Shown here: piece by piece, positions 61,334 through 64,000 of the stretch
Layout: the number at the start of each line of letters is the position of its first letter
How positions within the stretch are numbered: position 1 is the first letter of the stretch
NCBI GenBank assembly: GCA_014607495.2
Contig: CP053159.1
Location: forward strand, 9,679,501-9,743,500
From: Carposina sasakii
Lineage: Eukaryota; Arthropoda; Insecta; Lepidoptera; Carposinidae
Direction: 5' to 3'
DNA length: 64,000 nucleotides
Program-made: the position numbers and the translations under genes
The notes under the pieces: generated by a model
Databases searched by the model: none
Told to the model about the DNA's origin: nothing
What the model saw: the letters and a program-made list of their open reading frames with translations, nothing else

Positions 61334-62530
61334 TCGCTCGTGAGTATTCGTATATACTCGTGTAATGTTACATTCGCGCTCATGCGTCTACTGCGATAGT
61401 ACAGCGCGTTCCGGCGCGTTCGCATTCCGTCTCGCTCACTTATTCTTATCTTCGGCATTATTCGGTAGGTCGGAGTGGGTCGGATATAGGATATGGTAAC
61501 TTTCTTTAAAGTGAAGGAGTTGATACAATCCCCCTCTGGATATATATCCGAGGATATAGTTGTGTCCGGAGTTACCCATGTCTAGTGTCGAGAAATGCCC
61601 CACTTTAGTCGCAGCGACCGAAACAAAGTCGTAGTAGCGACCAAAAATGTTGCTGGTGTCGTTTTTTCAGTTTCGAATAGTTTCGTAACGGCTACCAAAA
61701 AATTCTATCTGGGGCGCATACCTATAAGTTATTTTGTCAATTTGCTATTATTTTGGTTAACCGGTTAACCACTCGTTTTACAGGAATTTCCAAAGACGTT
61801 ACTATTTGGCTGTATGGACTTAGTTTCTTTCGGTATAAACTATTTTTAAAAACTCGGGCATAGACATCGCTTTTTATTCTAACTTTTTGTGTGACTACTA
61901 GACGAAAGTATTAGTGTTAAACAATTTTTAAACAGAATTTTTAATCTATTTAATTATTTAATAGTATTGGTAATAATAAGCGATTCGCGATATTAACTGG
62001 TGGTTCTGTTTGTTATAAACATTAAAATAAAGTGCCATTTTCTTTGAAATTAGTAACTAATGAAATGCATACAGCCTTGTACTGTAGACAAGATAGATAA
62101 ATATGTATGTATGTAAGCTTTTTCAAGCTTCAAGCGAGATAGAAGAAAACGACGATAACAACGGAATAGAAAAGTGTGTTTGGAAAGGACTGATTGCGCC
62201 GCAATTGATTCTATCGGGTAAATAAAGCTTTAATATCTTAAGACCAGACACAAATATGTTAGTTCGATGAATAGTGTCACGATTATTGTTACTTAAACAA
62301 ATCACAAGAGTAACTATACCGTTGAAAGCCATACGGGCAAATGCAAAAGATTAAATTTTTTAGATGAATTAACATTGTACTTGTGTTAACTTAAATGTTC
62401 ATGTAATACAATTTGAAAATATATATGCTTTAATTATAATTTAATTACAATATTCCACCTACGACAAAAAAAATATTTTTGTGAGGTTAGATTGTTAACT
62501 TTATGATTTTGTGGTTTAATTTGTTTTCAG
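61334..62530 (+). promoter_or_regulatory. Exportin-1 upstream region with 5' UTR intron end
   Basis: GC-richer stretch at 61370-61460 (GCGCGTTCCGGCGCGTTCGC) may be the promoter. TTTAATTTGTTTTCAG at 62515-62530 is a good acceptor for an intron in the 5' UTR; its donor is not fixed. A short upstream ATG (62548, seven codons) precedes the main start. Confidence 0.4.
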
Positions 62531-62626
62531 TTTGATGTAAGGTGAGGAATGTATGTGGAGAAATCATTTTGATTCCTATAAAACCAAAGGGATCATCATC
62601 ACACTTAAGTATTTACCAAAATCAGA

Positions 62627-64000
62627 ATGGCCAATATGGAGCAACAAGCATCCAAACTTTTGGATTTTAACCAAAAGTTAGACATCAATTTACTTGATAA
62701 TATTGTTGGATGTCTATATTCAACTGTAGGAGAACAGCAGCGCGTTGCACAGGAGATACTAACTGCACTCAAGGAACATCCTGATGCATGGACTCGTGTT
62801 GATACAATATTGGAATTTTCACAAAATCAAGAAACTAAGTATTTCGCGCTACAAATCCTAGAACAAGTTATACAAACAAGATGGAAAATCTTACCAAGAA
62901 ATCAGTGTGAAGGTATCAAGAAGTATATTGTTGGTCTTATCATTAAAAATTCATCTGACCCTGCCACAATGGAAAGCAATAAGGTATACCTTAAAAAATT
63001 AAACATGATTTTGATTCAGGTGTTAAAACGAGAGTGGCCTCACAACTGGAAAACATTTATCAGTGACATAGTGGGTGCCTCAAAAACAAATGAGAGCCTC
63101 TGTCAGAACAACATGGTAATTTTGAAGCTGCTCAGTGAGGAAGTTTTTGTTTTTAGTACAGGACAACTCACCCAAACAAAAACCAAACATCTCAAAGACA
63201 CCATGTGTTCTGAGTTTAGCCAAATCTTCACACTTTGCCAGTTTGTCCTTGAGAACTCACAAAATGCACCATTGGTGGATGCCACCCTTCATACCTTATT
63301 GAGATTTTTAAACTGGATACCTCTTGGCTACATTTTTGAAATGAAGCTAATAAGTACTCTGATATTTAAATTCCTTAATGTCCCATTGTTTCGAAATGTA
63401 ACATTGAGTTGTTTGACTGAAATAGCTGGAGTTACAGTAAGCAACTATGAGGAGCAGTTTGTGGCATTGCTTGTGCAAACTATGGAACAATTGGAGGCCA
63501 TGTTACCACTTACGACTAATATTCGTGAGGCTTATGCTTCTGGTCGGGATCAAGAACAAGTGTTTATACAGAATCTTGCTCTATTCTTGTGCACATACCT
63601 TAGAGAACACGGTGAACTGATTGAGAGGAAGTGCATGCCAAACACCTTAATGAATGCTCTCCGTTATTTAGTGTTGATATCTGAAGTTGAAGAAGTGGAA
63701 ATTTTTAAGATTTGCTTGGAGTTTTGGAATGCTCTGGCTACTGATTTGTACAAAATTGCACCGTGTTCACACTCATCCAATATGTACAGTGTAGGTAAGA
63801 GTACCACCAGAAAAGCATTGTATGCAAATGTACTGAGCAGTGTGCGGTATATCATGATCTCAAGAATGGCAAAGCCAGAAGAAGTACTGGTTGTAGAAAA
63901 TGAAAATGGTGAAGTTGTAAGAGAGTTTATGAAAGATACGGACACTATCAATTTATATAGAAATATGAGAGAAACATTGGTATATCTGACTCATTTAGAT
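62627..64000 (+). CDS. emb: Exportin-1 (CRM1), N-terminal 458 codons
   Basis: Exportin-1 carries leucine-rich NES cargoes out of the nucleus with Ran-GTP. The frame starts MANMEQQASKLLDFNQKLDI and stays open to the window end without an intron; the usual protein is about 1060-1070 residues, so roughly 43 percent is here. Residues about 40-110 form the importin-beta N-terminal domain (AQEILTALKEHPDAWTRVDT, YFALQILEQVIQTRWKILPR). Residues about 115-270 match the exportin-1-like HEAT block (LKREWPHNWKTFISDIV, NNMVILKLLSEEVFVFS). The acidic loop near 430 (VLVVENENGEVVREF) is also typical. The first ATG is chosen because the family starts at this point; ATG at codon 4 is an alternative. The cargo groove lies beyond the window. 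Confidence 0.95.
   Translation, partial: MANMEQQASKLLDFNQKLDINLLDNIVGCLYSTVGEQQRVAQEILTALKEHPDAWTRVDTILEFSQNQETKYFALQILEQVIQTRWKILPRNQCEGIKKYIVGLIIKNSSDPATMESNKVYLKKLNMILIQVLKREWPHNWKTFISDIVGASKTNESLCQNNMVILKLLSEEVFVFSTGQLTQTKTKHLKDTMCSEFSQIFTLCQFVLENSQNAPLVDATLHTLLRFLNWIPLGYIFEMKLISTLIFKFLNVPLFRNVTLSCLTEIAGVTVSNYEEQFVALLVQTMEQLEAMLPLTTNIREAYASGRDQEQVFIQNLALFLCTYLREHGELIERKCMPNTLMNALRYLVLISEVEEVEIFKICLEFWNALATDLYKIAPCSHSSNMYSVGKSTTRKALYANVLSSVRYIMISRMAKPEEVLVVENENGEVVREFMKDTDTINLYRNMRETLVYLTHLD

Noticed and set aside
1..64000. CRISPR arrays, rRNA genes, bacterial operons, endogenous virus genes
   Set aside because: None seen. The tandem repeats present are minisatellites or Helitron units without unique spacers, and no viral protein signature was recognised.

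Overview
The window looks like insect nuclear DNA, most probably from a moth or butterfly (Lepidoptera). It is AT-rich, has spliced genes with GT-AG introns, carries many TAGGTA-type short repeats, and is full of Helitron-like elements of the lepidopteran type (start TC, end CTAG, 3' part GCGGACGGAGTCGCGGGCG). It also holds tRNA-headed SINEs and many small inverted-repeat elements. The species cannot be read from the sequence. No bacterial, organellar or viral gene was recognised.

Three protein genes are well supported. (1) A Cappuccino/FMN-family formin runs on the + strand over ten exons from 22887 to 47493 (1445 residues predicted): an MGN start, an FH1 proline-rich region with 13 copies of a 30-bp repeat, an FH2 domain, and a short basic tail of the kind that binds Spire. 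All exon phases agree, but intron 9 needs a GC-AG splice pair. (2) A NEPRO-family gene (nucleolus and neural progenitor protein) lies on the - strand at 51178-52550 in two exons. (3) The first 458 codons of exportin-1 (CRM1, fly embargoed) start at 62627 on the + strand and run off the window end. Weaker candidates are a signal-peptide first exon on the - strand at 8817-8862, three THAP-type first exons, an unrecognised long open frame inside formin intron 2, and an orphan exon at 59579-59754.

Layout. 1-8816: mobile-element territory; its centre (5288-8723) is a three-level nest, a Helitron holding a THAP-bearing element with an 8-bp target duplication, which holds a second THAP-bearing element with its own 8-bp duplication. 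8817-9360: first exon and probable promoter of an unknown - strand gene. 9361-22886: no gene recognised, mostly SINEs, MITEs and Helitrons. 22887-47493: the formin gene, whose large introns are filled with repeats. 47494-51025: formin 3' flank and repeats. 51026-52550: NEPRO. 52885-56366: a retroposon split by a 3.07-kb DNA transposon that carries a broken transposase. 56367-61333: repeats, a THAP-like exon, an orphan exon and a second retroposon copy that preserves the empty site of the transposon. 61334-64000: 5' region and start of exportin-1.

The most informative feature is that several mobile-element insertions can be read with their empty sites inside the same window, so ends and target duplications are visible directly: the 3.07-kb element (ACTT), a 255-bp hairpin element (ACTT), a TA-inserting 381-bp MITE, and a 272-bp MITE (AAG). 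The three protein genes act in separate processes (actin assembly, nucleolar RNA processing, nuclear export); nothing suggests they work as a unit.
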